From Candidatus Borkfalkia excrementavium (GTDB lineage Bacteria; Bacillota; Clostridia; Christensenellales; Borkfalkiaceae), in NCBI GenBank assembly GCA_019115945.1, contig DXCO01000005.1, positions 1 through 58,236 of the forward strand: a DNA stretch of 58,236 bases, in the 5' to 3' direction. The notes under the pieces were generated by a model, which searched no databases, had not been told where the DNA came from, and saw nothing but the letters and a program-made list of their open reading frames with translations. Each line of letters begins with the position of its first letter. Position 1 is the first letter of the stretch. The position numbers and the translations under genes are program-made. Below, piece by piece: positions 6,648-16,485 of this stretch.

Positions 6648-9600
6648 TCAGATCGCGCGAACGACCTCCTCGCGCAGGATATTCACGAGATACGCTTCCA
6701 CATTTTCAAACCCTGCGCGCCGCGCCGCCGCCGCATAAATTTTCAGTTGCAGGGCATAATCGGCGCTCAGCCGCTCTTTCGTGTGGGAGGAATATTTGTA
6801 ATCGAGAATGACGCACCGATCCCCTTTGACGGCCATCAGATCGATCACGCCCTGCAACAGGATCTCGTCTTCCGCGGAGCTGACGGACACTTCGTTCGCA
6901 GGCAGGCTGAGCAGAAACTCGCGCTCGCGGAAAAGTTCAAATCCCTGCAAAGACGCGAAAACGGGCATAGACAGCACGGAGCGGGCCTTGTTTTCGTCTA
7001 TGCGCGCCGCAAGATCGGGCCTCTGCAAAGAAAGGCGGTGCAGGGCGCCCGCGCACGCCTCTGCGGGCGGCGCGGAAAAATCCGCAAGTTCCAAAAACGC
7101 ATGGTATGCCGTGCCCGTTTCCTTATCGGCCGCGGGAAGGTTTTGCACGAGTTCGTGCTCGGGATAATACGGCTCTCCCCTTTCGCGCAGCAGTTCCGAG
7201 GCGGAAGTTTTGACGGGCAGCCCCAGGCTGGCCGCATGCGCGTACGGCATGCGATAGCGCTTTCTGACCTCTCTGGCCGCCTCCTCGTCCGGCGCGCCGA
7301 GAATGAGATCCCGTTCCGCAAAGGAGGAAAATTCCCCTTCCTGCGCGTCCGCATAGAGATCTTTGAATTTTTCGAAACGGATAAAGTCGGCAAAACAGGC
7401 CGCCTCGGCGACGTGCTCGCCGTCAAAGGGCCGTTCGGACGAAAAGATCAAATGCAGGCTTTCCTGCGCGCGGGTGAGCGCCACGTAGAGAAGGCGCATC
7501 TCCTCTTCCGAACGCTTTTTCTGCAGACGGTTCTTCACGACCGAGCGCAGGAGCGTCTCGAAAGAACGGAAGGTCTCCGTATCGTACGCATGCATGGCAA
7601 AACCCCATTCGCGGTCGTATAGGATGTCTCCCTTCATGTCCTCTGCGGAAAAACGGTCGTTCATGCCCGCGACGATGACGACGGGAAACTCCAGCCCCTT
7701 CGATGCGTGCATGGTCATCACGCGCACGGCGTTTTCTCCCCCGCTCTCCGAAAAGCCGACGCGATATCCGCCGTTTTTGAGTTTTTCCAGAAATTCCGGC
7801 ACCGTCAGATCTCCGCTCTCGGCGATCAGCCGCATCACGCGCCGCAGTTTTTCTTCTCCGCACGGGCTTGCGAGCAGGCGGATCTGCATATCCGTCTCCG
7901 CGAGCACGGCGGCCATGATTTCGGCCGCGGAACGCACGCCGGCGATCAGGCGCAACTTTTCGGCAAACGCAGAGAATTTATGCAGTTTTTCGGACAGCCC
8001 GTCCGATACCTCACGCCCGTACCGTTCGCACGCGGAAACAAAATCCCCGTCGGGAGTATACAGGCGGATCTTTGCAAGATCTTCGTCGTCCAGCCCGCCC
8101 ACAGCGCTCTTCAAAGAGGCGGCGAGCGGAATATCCTGCGCGGCGTTGTCGATAAACTTGAGGATCTCGATCATCGTTTTCACTTCGGGATAATCGCAGA
8201 TATTGTATTCGGCGGAGGAGGTAACGGGGATGCCGCGCCGGACGAGTTCGTCCACGATGCGTTCGGCGCGGGCAGTCTTGTTGCGGGTGAGCACCGCGAT
8301 GTCTTTGAACTGCGTTTTGACTGTCTCGCCCGTGGCAAGATCGAAGCGGTTTTTCGAAAGTTCGGAAAAAACGATCTCGGCAATTTTCGCGCCTTCGGCA
8401 TTTTCCCCGCGCGGGTCTCCGCCGAGATGCTCGATCACCGAATACACGTCCCGCTCCTTTTTCTCCTGCGCCTCTTTTTCGGGCAGGAAATGAAAGCGCA
8501 CCCGACCCGATCCTTCGGGATAACCGCCCAAAGCCTGCATCACGGAAGTCGAGCGATAGTCCACCGACGCGGTCTCTTCCGTCATCGCCTCGCAGAAGAT
8601 CGCATTGACGGCGGCAAGCACGCCGGGCGCGCTTCTGAAATTGCCGTTGAGAAGGAGCGCCCGCCCCTCTTTGCTCAGCCGCGCGTACTTTCGGGAGAAA
8701 AATTCGGCACTGCAGCCCCGGAAACCGTAGATGGACTGCTTTGCGTCTCCCACCATGAACACGTTTTTGCCCGCGACGAGGCTGAGGATCTCTTCCTGTA
8801 CGGGATTCACGTCCTGATATTCGTCGACGAAAAGATAATCGTAACGGGAACGCACCTCCTCGCGCACTTCGGGGATGCGCAGAAGTTCGAGGCACTTGCG
8901 CTCGAGGTCGGAAAAGTCGAGCACGCCCGCGCGGCGCTTGCGCGCTTCGTACGCTTCGTCGAATGCCGAAACAAGATTCGCGAGCGCGCAGGCGACCTCC
9001 CCCGACGAAAGAAATTTTGCGAACTCTTCCCCTTCGTCCCCGAGCCCCGCCACAAGTTTTCTGATGCCGTCCACCTCCTCTTTGAAGGAGGAAAATTTTT
9101 CGTCCAATGCGGCGATCTCCCGATCCTCGTTCTCGCGCAGGCGCGTCGACGCGGGTTTGTTGGGAAGTTTTGCCCCCGCGACCAGCCGCGCACAGGCGAA
9201 TACGTTTTCCGCCTGCAAGACCTCTTCCCCGAACAGTATGCGCGAAGCGCAGAATTCGGAAAATTTTTCGGGCAAAACGCCCATCAGCGCAAATGCGTCG
9301 CATTTTTCTTTCGTCTCCCGCGCGAGGCCGACCAGCCGCCGCGCACGGCGCCTGACCGGTTCGAACGCCTCTTCGGCAAGGCGCGCAAAGCCCTCTTGGG
9401 TATATTTCGCGCGCAGCCCCGTCAGAAACGCGGAAAAATCTCCGCTTTCCGCCGCGCGCGCATGCGCCTCGGTCACGAGCGCTTCCAGTTTGGAAAAGCC
9501 GCGGCTGCCCGCAAACAGCCCGGACAGCAGGGAAAAATCCGCCGAACCGTTTTCCAACTGCTCGGCAAATACCCCTTCGGCGGCGCGTTTTTTCAGTTTT

Positions 9601-10001
9601 TCCGCCTCTTCCTCTTCCGCTATGCGGAAATTTGCGTCTACGCCCGCGCGGTAAAAATATCTGCGCACGACGCCCGAACAGAAGGAATGCAGGGTGCAGA
9701 TATCCGACGCGCCGATCTCGGAAAGTTGCGCCTTCAGAAAAGAACGCCTTGCGCCGTCCGTTTCGGAGTTGACGGCGGATGCCACCGCCTTTTTCAGCCG
9801 CTCTTTCATCTCCTCTGCCGCGAGATTGGTAAAGGTCACCGCCAGAAGGGACGAGACTTCCGCCTCTCCCGAAAGGATGAGGGAGATGATCTTTTCGATC
9901 ATGACAAACGTCTTGCCGCTCCCCGCAGAGGCGGATACGAGAATTTCTCCGCGCGCTTCGATCGCGGCGCGCTGCTGCGCCGTGGGCCCTCTTTTGCTCA
10001 T
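6648..10001 (-). CDS. addA: AddAB helicase-nuclease, subunit A
   Basis: The 1,117-residue product is the UvrD-like helicase and nuclease subunit of AddAB, which resects double-strand breaks for RecA. Visible motifs in order: Walker A in SASAGSGKTFVM near residue 32; DEYQDVNPVQEE (motif II); GDAKQSIYGFRG (motif III); MTMHASKGLEFPVV (motif V); LLYVALTRAQESLHL (motif VI). The C-terminal RecB-type nuclease has LDYKYSS, with the catalytic Asp-x-Lys. The ATG overlaps the addB stop by four bases, so the pair is translationally coupled. Length is close to the family norm. Confidence 0.97.
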   Translation of the reverse strand: MSKRGPTAQQRAAIEARGEILVSASAGSGKTFVMIEKIISLILSGEAEVSSLLAVTFTNLAAEEMKERLKKAVASAVNSETDGARRSFLKAQLSEIGASDICTLHSFCSGVVRRYFYRAGVDANFRIAEEEEAEKLKKRAAEGVFAEQLENGSADFSLLSGLFAGSRGFSKLEALVTEAHARAAESGDFSAFLTGLRAKYTQEGFARLAEEAFEPVRRRARRLVGLARETKEKCDAFALMGVLPEKFSEFCASRILFGEEVLQAENVFACARLVAGAKLPNKPASTRLRENEDREIAALDEKFSSFKEEVDGIRKLVAGLGDEGEEFAKFLSSGEVACALANLVSAFDEAYEARKRRAGVLDFSDLERKCLELLRIPEVREEVRSRYDYLFVDEYQDVNPVQEEILSLVAGKNVFMVGDAKQSIYGFRGCSAEFFSRKYARLSKEGRALLLNGNFRSAPGVLAAVNAIFCEAMTEETASVDYRSTSVMQALGGYPEGSGRVRFHFLPEKEAQEKKERDVYSVIEHLGGDPRGENAEGAKIAEIVFSELSKNRFDLATGETVKTQFKDIAVLTRNKTARAERIVDELVRRGIPVTSSAEYNICDYPEVKTMIEILKFIDNAAQDIPLAASLKSAVGGLDDEDLAKIRLYTPDGDFVSACERYGREVSDGLSEKLHKFSAFAEKLRLIAGVRSAAEIMAAVLAETDMQIRLLASPCGEEKLRRVMRLIAESGDLTVPEFLEKLKNGGYRVGFSESGGENAVRVMTMHASKGLEFPVVIVAGMNDRFSAEDMKGDILYDREWGFAMHAYDTETFRSFETLLRSVVKNRLQKKRSEEEMRLLYVALTRAQESLHLIFSSERPFDGEHVAEAACFADFIRFEKFKDLYADAQEGEFSSFAERDLILGAPDEEAAREVRKRYRMPYAHAASLGLPVKTSASELLRERGEPYYPEHELVQNLPAADKETGTAYHAFLELADFSAPPAEACAGALHRLSLQRPDLAARIDENKARSVLSMPVFASLQGFELFREREFLLSLPANEVSVSSAEDEILLQGVIDLMAVKGDRCVILDYKYSSHTKERLSADYALQLKIYAAAARRAGFENVEAYLVNILREEVVRAI

Positions 10002-13000
10002 AGTCCGCGCCTCCTCTTTACGATGTCGGCGATCTCCGCCATATCCACCTGTTTTTCCTCGCGGAAACTCTTTCCGTCAAATCCGCACATGCCTCCGTAG
10101 GGACAGTAAGAACAGGAATCTGCATAGGGGGAGGCGGCGATGCATCCCCTCTGCGTTTCGCTCACGAAACGGCGCGCGGCGAGTGCGGAATAGGCAATAA
10201 ACGCGCCGAAATCCTCTTCTTCGAGCAGTTTTTTCGACTTTTTGCCGAAATATGCATCGATATATCTGCTCTTTTTTCCCTTTTCGATCCCGCGCTCGCT
10301 CATGGCAACGACGCGGTCGTCCCCCACGGTGAACCCCTGCATGCGGAAGGGGTTGTCCTTCCCCTCTGCCGAATAGGAGACACGGGCGGGGAAATAATAC
10401 GCCCCCGCCGGTTTTCCGCCGGAAGACGCGGCATGCAGATACAGTTCGAGTTGCAGTTTTCGGCCGGTATAGTAACTTTCGGCACTCACCTCGAACCTGC
10501 CCGTCTTATAATCGACGACGCGCGTATACTCGCCGCACCGGTCGACGCGGTCGATCTTGCCGGCGAGACGGAAGGGCTTTTCTCCCGAAGAAAGATATAC
10601 GTTGGCAAAGGGAGAATCGGGATATCCGAACGTCTGTTCCGCCCCGAATACGGTAAAATCGGAATTTTTCAGTTGTTCGCACACGTTCAGCCCCACGAGC
10701 ACGGCCTCGCGAACCAGCGCGGACGCGGAATATCCCCCCTGCGCCGTATCCTTCAGATAGCAATAGGGCGGCTTTTCGGCGAGGGCGCGCGCCTTTTCTT
10801 CGAGAAATTCCGCGCAGGCGCGCTCGTCGTCGATCAGGTCTATATTCAGGGCGAGATCTTTGAGGACGTCGTGCATGAAATCCCCCGTATCGGCGGGCTG
10901 CACGCTGCCCTCTCTGCGCTCTTCCAGGTTCAGCCCGCGCGAGGCAAAATTCGCATACGGGCAGCGGAAATACCCCTCCGCAAGCGTGGGCGAAACGGTG
11001 TTTTTGCCCTTGAACACCACCTCTGCCGCCGACGGTATGAAGCGCCCGTCTTTCTGTTCGGGAAAAAGGAGAGAATCCACCTCTTCGCCCGATTCTTTGA
11101 GCGCGGCGTACAGTCCGGAATGGGCGGAAAAATCGCTCTTGCCCCTCCTGTAATTGTCCGCGCGGGTGAGAATTTCGCGCAGCGCGGGAACTTTTTCCCC
11201 CGCGACGCACGCGAGATAGCGCGTGAAAGCGGCGGCGTTATAGCGCTCGCTCCGTTCGAGCGCGCCGCGGGAAAGGATGCCCAGCCCCCTGCCGTTTTCC
11301 GCGCAAAAGGCGGTAAGGGCGGTATCGATAACCTCGCTCCTGCGGCATTCCTTGCCCGCGGACGAGAGCGGATAGGACAGATACAGCCGCTCCGTAAACC
11401 CGCACAGAGAGACGGCAGCGCTTTCCCTCGCGCGCGCATTGACTTCGCGGATCTTCGGCTGGATCTCTACGCTGAGCGAGCGCAGCCTGTCGATATCGCG
11501 GTCGGACACCAGCGCCGTATCCTGACCCGTCCTCGGAAGGTCGGAGGTGAGCCGCGCCGCAAACAGCACCTTTGCCGCCGGCTTTTTGCTGTCGGTGATA
11601 TCCCCCACGAAAACCGCGTCCACCGTCTGCGGGATCAGAGAGATGCTCATGCTTTCAAACCCCTGCAGAAGAAGGGCCGCAAATTCTTCCGCGCGGACGG
11701 GCGCGGGCGAAGCGAGCGCTTCCGCCTCGTCCAGAACGCGCAGACAGCACTCCAGCCCGCGGGACATGAATTCACTCTCCTCCGCAAACCCCTCTTTTTT
11801 CAGTTTTTCCGCAAGGTACGCCTGCGTCTTTTCCGCCCCGAAATTTTCCAGCAGGCGGCGCAGAAGCGCACAGTAGCGGGCGCCTTCCGCACGTTCGGGC
11901 GCTTCGGAAAAGGCGGAAAGAAACTTTTCGCGCAGAGAATAGACGAGCAGCGTGTCCCGCCCGGCCGATTCGACGACCTTGCGCCTGACTCCGCCACGGT
12001 AATTTCCGTAGCGGACGAGATAATTTCTGTAAAGATCGCGCGAAGCCCGCGGCTCGCCGAAAAATTCGTTGCCGATGAATGCGTCCGTCTCTTCCGGCGC
12101 AAACGATTCGGAGATGACTTTCAGCCAGGAAACGAGAAAACGGCACAGCGGATGGCGCGCCGCGCTCCGCTTGACGTCCGCGTAATAAGGGATCTTGTAT
12201 TCGGAAAACACTTTGCTCAGCGGAACGGAATATTCGTTCACGTCGGAAAGCAGAAGGGCGATATCGCGGTAGCGCATGCCTCTGTCGGCGATCTCGCTCT
12301 TGATCATTGCGGCGATAAAAGTCAGTTCGTCGTCCGCATCCGCCGCCTCGTACACGTGCACGGCGCCCGTCTGCAGGGGCGGACGGGAGAGACGTTCGGC
12401 ATCGAACAGGCTTTCCCTGAATTTTTCCGCCGCTGGCGGAAGAGAAGAGGACAGCGTTTCGCGCACGCACTCGGCTCCCGCCGCGCGCACATACCTTTCG
12501 AACGCATCCGCCGCTTCGAGCGTGTAAAATTCCTCCCTGCCGCCGATAAAGATGCCCGTTACGCTCTTTGCCGACCGCACCGCCGCCGCGATCCCCTCCG
12601 CCGCCTGTTTGGTAAAGGAGGAAAAGCCCGCAAAATATACGTTTGTACCAGCGATTTTGCCGCTCTGCTCCATCGCGGCGGGCAAAAGTTCCAAAACGCC
12701 GCTTTCGTCGAGATATCCGCGGGACAGAAAGTCGAGATATTCGCGGTAGACAAGGGAAATATCTTTCAGTTTATCGGACAGCATGCCCTCCGTTTCGGCG
12801 GCGGCCGCGTCCAGCATCTGCGGCGTCACGAGCGCGGCGCGCAGTTGCGCGATCGTCTCGTACAAACTGAGTGCCGCTCCTGCGGGATTTTTTCCGAAAC
12901 ACCGCAGCCTGTCGGCATTTTTTGCCGCGATCCCCCCGACCGCCAGCACGGAACCCTGCTTGGACAGTGCCTTTTTTCCGCCGTAACCGCTCAAAAAGCG

Positions 13001-13183
13001 CGCAAAAGTGGTCACGCCCGTGGCAAAGGTCACCTTTTTGCGGGATGCGATGGCGCGCTCCGCTTCGAGCGTCAGCCTGTCTTCGCAGAAGATCAGATTT
13101 TTTTCATTTGTCCCTTCCGGAACGCCCGCAAGAAAGCCGATCAGTTCGGTCACGGTGGGCGCCAGAATCAATTTTACCGTCAT
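9998..13183 (-). CDS. addB: AddAB helicase-nuclease, subunit B
   Basis: Starting at the ATG at 13183 the product has about 1,061 residues. It begins MTVKLILAPTVTELIGFLAG. It is a degenerate helicase with a C-terminal RecB-like nuclease: VVDYKTGRFEVS has the catalytic Asp-x-Lys, and CSYCPYGGMCGFD, together with an upstream Cys, forms the iron-sulfur cluster typical of AddB. An in-frame start 22 codons upstream (13249) would lie inside a divergent promoter region and is unlikely. The order addB-addA is standard. Confidence 0.95.
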   Translation of the reverse strand: MTVKLILAPTVTELIGFLAGVPEGTNEKNLIFCEDRLTLEAERAIASRKKVTFATGVTTFARFLSGYGGKKALSKQGSVLAVGGIAAKNADRLRCFGKNPAGAALSLYETIAQLRAALVTPQMLDAAAAETEGMLSDKLKDISLVYREYLDFLSRGYLDESGVLELLPAAMEQSGKIAGTNVYFAGFSSFTKQAAEGIAAAVRSAKSVTGIFIGGREEFYTLEAADAFERYVRAAGAECVRETLSSSLPPAAEKFRESLFDAERLSRPPLQTGAVHVYEAADADDELTFIAAMIKSEIADRGMRYRDIALLLSDVNEYSVPLSKVFSEYKIPYYADVKRSAARHPLCRFLVSWLKVISESFAPEETDAFIGNEFFGEPRASRDLYRNYLVRYGNYRGGVRRKVVESAGRDTLLVYSLREKFLSAFSEAPERAEGARYCALLRRLLENFGAEKTQAYLAEKLKKEGFAEESEFMSRGLECCLRVLDEAEALASPAPVRAEEFAALLLQGFESMSISLIPQTVDAVFVGDITDSKKPAAKVLFAARLTSDLPRTGQDTALVSDRDIDRLRSLSVEIQPKIREVNARARESAAVSLCGFTERLYLSYPLSSAGKECRRSEVIDTALTAFCAENGRGLGILSRGALERSERYNAAAFTRYLACVAGEKVPALREILTRADNYRRGKSDFSAHSGLYAALKESGEEVDSLLFPEQKDGRFIPSAAEVVFKGKNTVSPTLAEGYFRCPYANFASRGLNLEERREGSVQPADTGDFMHDVLKDLALNIDLIDDERACAEFLEEKARALAEKPPYCYLKDTAQGGYSASALVREAVLVGLNVCEQLKNSDFTVFGAEQTFGYPDSPFANVYLSSGEKPFRLAGKIDRVDRCGEYTRVVDYKTGRFEVSAESYYTGRKLQLELYLHAASSGGKPAGAYYFPARVSYSAEGKDNPFRMQGFTVGDDRVVAMSERGIEKGKKSRYIDAYFGKKSKKLLEEEDFGAFIAYSALAARRFVSETQRGCIAASPYADSCSYCPYGGMCGFDGKSFREEKQVDMAEIADIVKRRRGL

Positions 13184-13288
13184 ACCCTTTTTTCTCTCGG
13201 CGCCCGCATAAAGAGAGCGCCCTTTCGTCGATTTTATACAGTATAGCACATTTTCGCGGATTTTTTAAGTAAATTTCACTGTTTTCGA

Positions 13289-13318
13289 TTGTACAAAACG
13301 CGCAAATTGTGTTATACT
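13289..13318 (+). promoter_or_regulatory. Sigma-A promoter for the lipoprotein at 13359
   Basis: TTGTAC, 18 bases, TATACT, ending about 40 bases before the start codon at 13359. Confidence 0.75.
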
Positions 13319-13358
13319 GTATTGAAAACAGACAAAAATTTCCCCAACGGAGTATACC

Positions 13359-14408
13359 ATGAAAAAGAAACTTGCCGCCATAGCGCTGATGCTGTGCGCG
13401 CTGATCGGGCTTTCCGCCTGTTCGTCGAGAACGCTGGTAAGCGTCGACCCGAACTGGCAGACGAATACCACCACTCCTTATCAGAACGATTTTTACGAAC
13501 GGACGGTGTATGACGTCCGTTTCGAGGCGGACGAAGACGCGACCAACGGCATGATCTACAAAGAATTTTCAGGCACCTATGAGGTCATCGTAGAAACGAT
13601 TAAGTCTCCTTATACGCAGCCAGAAAACAATTTCACGGTCAGCGAAGCGTACAAACTTACCTCCACGCTGACGGTGAGCGCCACCATCGCGAAAAAGGGA
13701 AGCGAAGAGACGCTCGTTTCCTTCGGCGGCGACTCGGGCAATCCCGAAGATAAGATCGTGACGACGGTGTGGTTCCGCCCGGCCAGCGAAAGATTGCAGC
13801 CCATCCGCACGGAAGTCGACCTCTATACCCATACGCCGAATGCAAATCAGACGGTGACCGTGTACAGTTATGCGTCCGTTACCGCCTATAACGAGGGATG
13901 TACCCGCGCGCAGGTCACCGTGACCGACCGTTCCGAAGAGATCACGGAAGAGGAGACGGATGCCCTCAGCATCGGTCAGGTCCGTTCGGGCGGTTCGTAC
14001 AGCGATTTACAGGACGATTATTCCTGCTTCGACAACGCGCAGTTGTACTTTGCGGGAAGAGGATTTACCTTTGACAAGAACACGTCGCATACGGTGACGG
14101 TGCTCGACGACACCGCCGGAAAACACAACGTCAACTATTCTTGCAGTGAAGTTGTTACGGTGGACAACCTCGATTTCACGTTCAACGGCCCATCTTTGCC
14201 AGACGGAACAGAAATCACCGTGAGCAACGTAAACATCTCCCTTTCGGGAGCCGGAAACAACACGGGCACGACGAATTCGGTGCAATATATCCGCACAGGC
14301 AACGAAACGAACAACACGTATCACAACCTGCTCGTACGCATCGAAGAACCTCTGCCCTACCTGATGGGTTCTTATGTATTTACCCTTCGTTCCGCTTCGG
14401 TAAATTAA
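13359..14408 (+). CDS. Lipoprotein of unknown function
   Basis: The 349-residue product has a lipoprotein signal peptide (MKKKLAAIALMLCALIGLSAC) with the lipobox LSAC, so it is probably anchored outside the membrane. The rest is beta-rich, with many Thr, Val and Ser residues and no recognised catalytic motif. The pattern of alternating strands resembles immunoglobulin-like surface domains. It has its own promoter and ends at a strong bidirectional terminator. No functional neighbours. Fast-evolving surface lipoprotein is the best description. Confidence 0.8.
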   Translation: MKKKLAAIALMLCALIGLSACSSRTLVSVDPNWQTNTTTPYQNDFYERTVYDVRFEADEDATNGMIYKEFSGTYEVIVETIKSPYTQPENNFTVSEAYKLTSTLTVSATIAKKGSEETLVSFGGDSGNPEDKIVTTVWFRPASERLQPIRTEVDLYTHTPNANQTVTVYSYASVTAYNEGCTRAQVTVTDRSEEITEEETDALSIGQVRSGGSYSDLQDDYSCFDNAQLYFAGRGFTFDKNTSHTVTVLDDTAGKHNVNYSCSEVVTVDNLDFTFNGPSLPDGTEITVSNVNISLSGAGNNTGTTNSVQYIRTGNETNNTYHNLLVRIEEPLPYLMGSYVFTLRSASVN

Positions 14409-14481
14409 ACGGTCGCACTTTGATCTGCAAATTCCCCGACATTTTTAAAATTATATTTTAACGGCGAAATCAAAAAAGCAG

Positions 14482-14516
14482 ACAGGCCGCCGCCCGGTTC
14501 GGGCGGCGGCCTGTTT
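14482..14516. terminator. Bidirectional terminator between the lipoprotein gene and hpt
   Basis: A perfect GC stem (ACAGGCCGCCGCCCG with its complement, loop gttc) is flanked by TTTT on the plus side and by a T-rich run on the minus side. It serves two convergent genes. Confidence 0.9.
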
Positions 14517-14530
14517 TACGGTATCATGGA

Positions 14531-15070
14531 TTATTTTTCGTATACCGATCTTTTCAGGATACCTATGTAAGGGAGATTGCGGAATCTGCCCGCATAATCG
14601 AGGCCGTAGCCGATGACGAATTCGTCTTCGATTTCAAACCCTTTGTAATCGGTATCGATCGGGGCGACGCGGCGCTCGGGTTTGTCGAGCAGCGCACACA
14701 GCCTGATCGACGCGGGGCGGCGTGCGGAAAGCAGCTTTTTAAGATATGCGAGGGTGTGGCCGGAGTCGATGATATCTTCGACGATCAGCACGTGACGGCC
14801 CTCGATCTTCGTATCCAAATCTTTGACGAGTTTTACCTCTCCCGACGAGCGCGCACCCGCGCCGTACGACGAGATCGCCATAAAATCCATCTCTACGGGT
14901 TCGCTGATCGCGCGCACGAGATCGGCATAAAAGATGACGCTGCCCTTAAGAATGCCCACCGCAAGCGGATGTTTGCCCGCGTAATCTCTGCTCAACTGCG
15001 CACCCAGTTCTTTGATCCTGTTTTTGATCTGCTCTTCGGAAAGAAGCACTCTTTCCACATCCTGATGCAT
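14531..15070 (-). CDS. hpt: Hypoxanthine phosphoribosyltransferase
   Basis: The 179-residue product salvages hypoxanthine (and usually guanine) with PRPP. The PRPP-binding motif is [18 protein letters not shown] near residue 94. Other family marks are [15 protein letters not shown] and the C-terminal [22 protein letters not shown]. The ATG follows AAGGAG. It is just downstream of tilS, the usual tilS-hpt arrangement of Bacillota; ftsH, the usual third member, is absent here. Confidence 0.96.
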   Translation of the reverse strand: MHQDVERVLLSEEQIKNRIKELGAQLSRDYAGKHPLAVGILKGSVIFYADLVRAISEPVEMDFMAISSYGAGARSSGEVKLVKDLDTKIEGRHVLIVEDIIDSGHTLAYLKKLLSARRPASIRLCALLDKPERRVAPIDTDYKGFEIEDEFVIGYGLDYAGRFRNLPYIGILKRSVYEK

Positions 15071-15098
15071 ATCCGTTCTCCTTGGTTTTTCTTCGGTA

Positions 15099-16397
15099 TC
15101 AAAAATCCATCCGCAGTACGCGGACGGTATTGCCGTCCAGTTTTACAAGATCGGAGATCTCTGCCCCGCACACGGCGTAGACCTCCTGCCCCTTCGCCAC
15201 GAGCGGATAGAAATCCCGCTCCCGTTCGGGGATCTTTTTATCGATGAAATATTCTTTGAGTTTCTTTTTTCCGCCGCCGAATTTGAAAAAGACGTCCCCC
15301 TCTTTCCTTTTGCGGATCACGCAGCCTTCAGGAAATTTATCCGCATCCGCGTACAGCGCCCCGCCGAAATGCGCGGGCAAGGGCACCTGTTCAATGCGGA
15401 GGATCCTGTTCCCGAACAAAAACTCCCCTTCCCCGAACGGATATTCGGGCAATTCCGCCTTTTCCGCACGGTAAACGGCGATCTTGCCGCCGTCTTTGAC
15501 AGCGGTAAGGCCGAACGGCAGGCTGACCTTTTTGCCGTTATCCGCCTTTTCCAGCGAAAAAAGCGCGGGCAGCGCGGCGGAAGTATAATCTTTCTCTCTT
15601 CCGAGTTTTCTGATCGCGAGAAAGACGCACCGCCGAAAAACCGGAGCGGGCAATCCGACGGGGATATACGCCTCGTTTCCCCTGAAAGAGATCTCTTTTG
15701 CCGCAAGCGCGGTGAGATAATCGTCGTCTTCGCGCGCGGCGCGGGAAAAATCGTATATCCGCTTTTGATATTGCGGAAACATGCGCTCTGCGGGCGCAAG
15801 CACCTCGTGCCTGATAAAATTGCGCGCATAAGAGATATCGTCGTTCGTCTCGTCGTTGCGGTATGCGAGCGCGCGCTCTTGCAGATAATCGAGTATCTCC
15901 CCCTTGCCGATGCCCAGCATGGGCCGTACGATCTGCTTGTTTTCGGATACGAAGACGCATCCGCGGATCCCGCCCGCTCCCGCGCCGGCAGTGCCGCGGA
16001 AGAGATTGAAAAGCACGCTTTCCGCATTGTCGCCCGCGTGATGGGCGGTAAACACGAAATCCGCCCTGTCTTCAGAAAGGATTTCGCGGAAAATGCGCAG
16101 CCGTTCGGCGCGCGCACGCTCTTCGATCCCTTCCCCCGCAAGGGCGGCCGTTTCGGGCACGCGCACCTCGTAAAAAAGCAAGGGCACGCCCGCCGACGCG
16201 CACAGATCGCGCACGAAATCGGAATCGGCGCGCGAACTTTCGCCGCGGATCCCGTGTTCCACGTTGACGGCGGAAACAGTAATGCCGTATTCGCCCGCAT
16301 GCGCCAAAAGATAATCGAACAGGGCGACGGAATCGCCCCCGCCCGACAGGGCGACGCAGACGCGCTTGTTGCGGTAAGGAGTAAGATCGATATACAT
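15099..16397 (-). CDS. tilS: tRNA(Ile)-lysidine synthase
   Basis: The 432-residue product converts cytidine 34 of tRNA(Ile2) to lysidine, essential for AUA decoding. The PP-loop is [17 protein letters not shown] at about residue 14, followed by VNVEHGIRG and the motif [20 protein letters not shown]. The C-terminal part carries the TilS-specific domain ([23 protein letters not shown]). The start must be the ATG at 16397, since the next Met is beyond the PP-loop. A promoter places transcription start within 0-2 bases of this ATG, so the message looks leaderless. Confidence 0.95.
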   Translation of the reverse strand: MYIDLTPYRNKRVCVALSGGGDSVALFDYLLAHAGEYGITVSAVNVEHGIRGESSRADSDFVRDLCASAGVPLLFYEVRVPETAALAGEGIEERARAERLRIFREILSEDRADFVFTAHHAGDNAESVLFNLFRGTAGAGAGGIRGCVFVSENKQIVRPMLGIGKGEILDYLQERALAYRNDETNDDISYARNFIRHEVLAPAERMFPQYQKRIYDFSRAAREDDDYLTALAAKEISFRGNEAYIPVGLPAPVFRRCVFLAIRKLGREKDYTSAALPALFSLEKADNGKKVSLPFGLTAVKDGGKIAVYRAEKAELPEYPFGEGEFLFGNRILRIEQVPLPAHFGGALYADADKFPEGCVIRKRKEGDVFFKFGGGKKKLKEYFIDKKIPERERDFYPLVAKGQEVYAVCGAEISDLVKLDGNTVRVLRMDF

Positions 16398-16405
16398 TTG
16401 TAAAC

Positions 16406-16434
16406 AGTATACCGCAAAACGGAAAAGAAAGCAA
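16406..16434 (-). promoter_or_regulatory. Promoter giving an apparently leaderless tilS message
   Basis: On the minus strand TTGCTT (16434-16429), 17 bases, TATACT (16411-16406). The tilS ATG begins nine bases past the -10 box, about where transcription should start, and there is no ribosome binding site. Confidence 0.7.
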
Positions 16435-16445
16435 ACAAAAAAGGG

Positions 16446-16471
16446 AAAGAGGCGGCCTTTGCCCCCTCTTT
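16446..16471 (-). terminator. Terminator of the GT2-TagF operon
   Basis: Arms AAAGAGG/CCTCTTT with an inner GGC/GCC pair are followed on the minus strand by CCCTTTTTTGTTTG. The T-run merges into the tilS -35 box. Confidence 0.65.
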
Positions 16472-16485
16472 TTTATAATTTTATC

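Noticed and set aside
7707-13246. Very long open frames of about 800 and 940 codons on the plus strand opposite addA and addB
   Set aside because: They mirror the codon structure of addAB, have no recognisable domains, are Arg/Phe/His-rich, and arise from the GC-biased third positions of the real genes.
13184-13249. Longer addB start at 13249
   Set aside because: It lies over a TATACT-containing divergent promoter region and adds a segment not typical of AddB.
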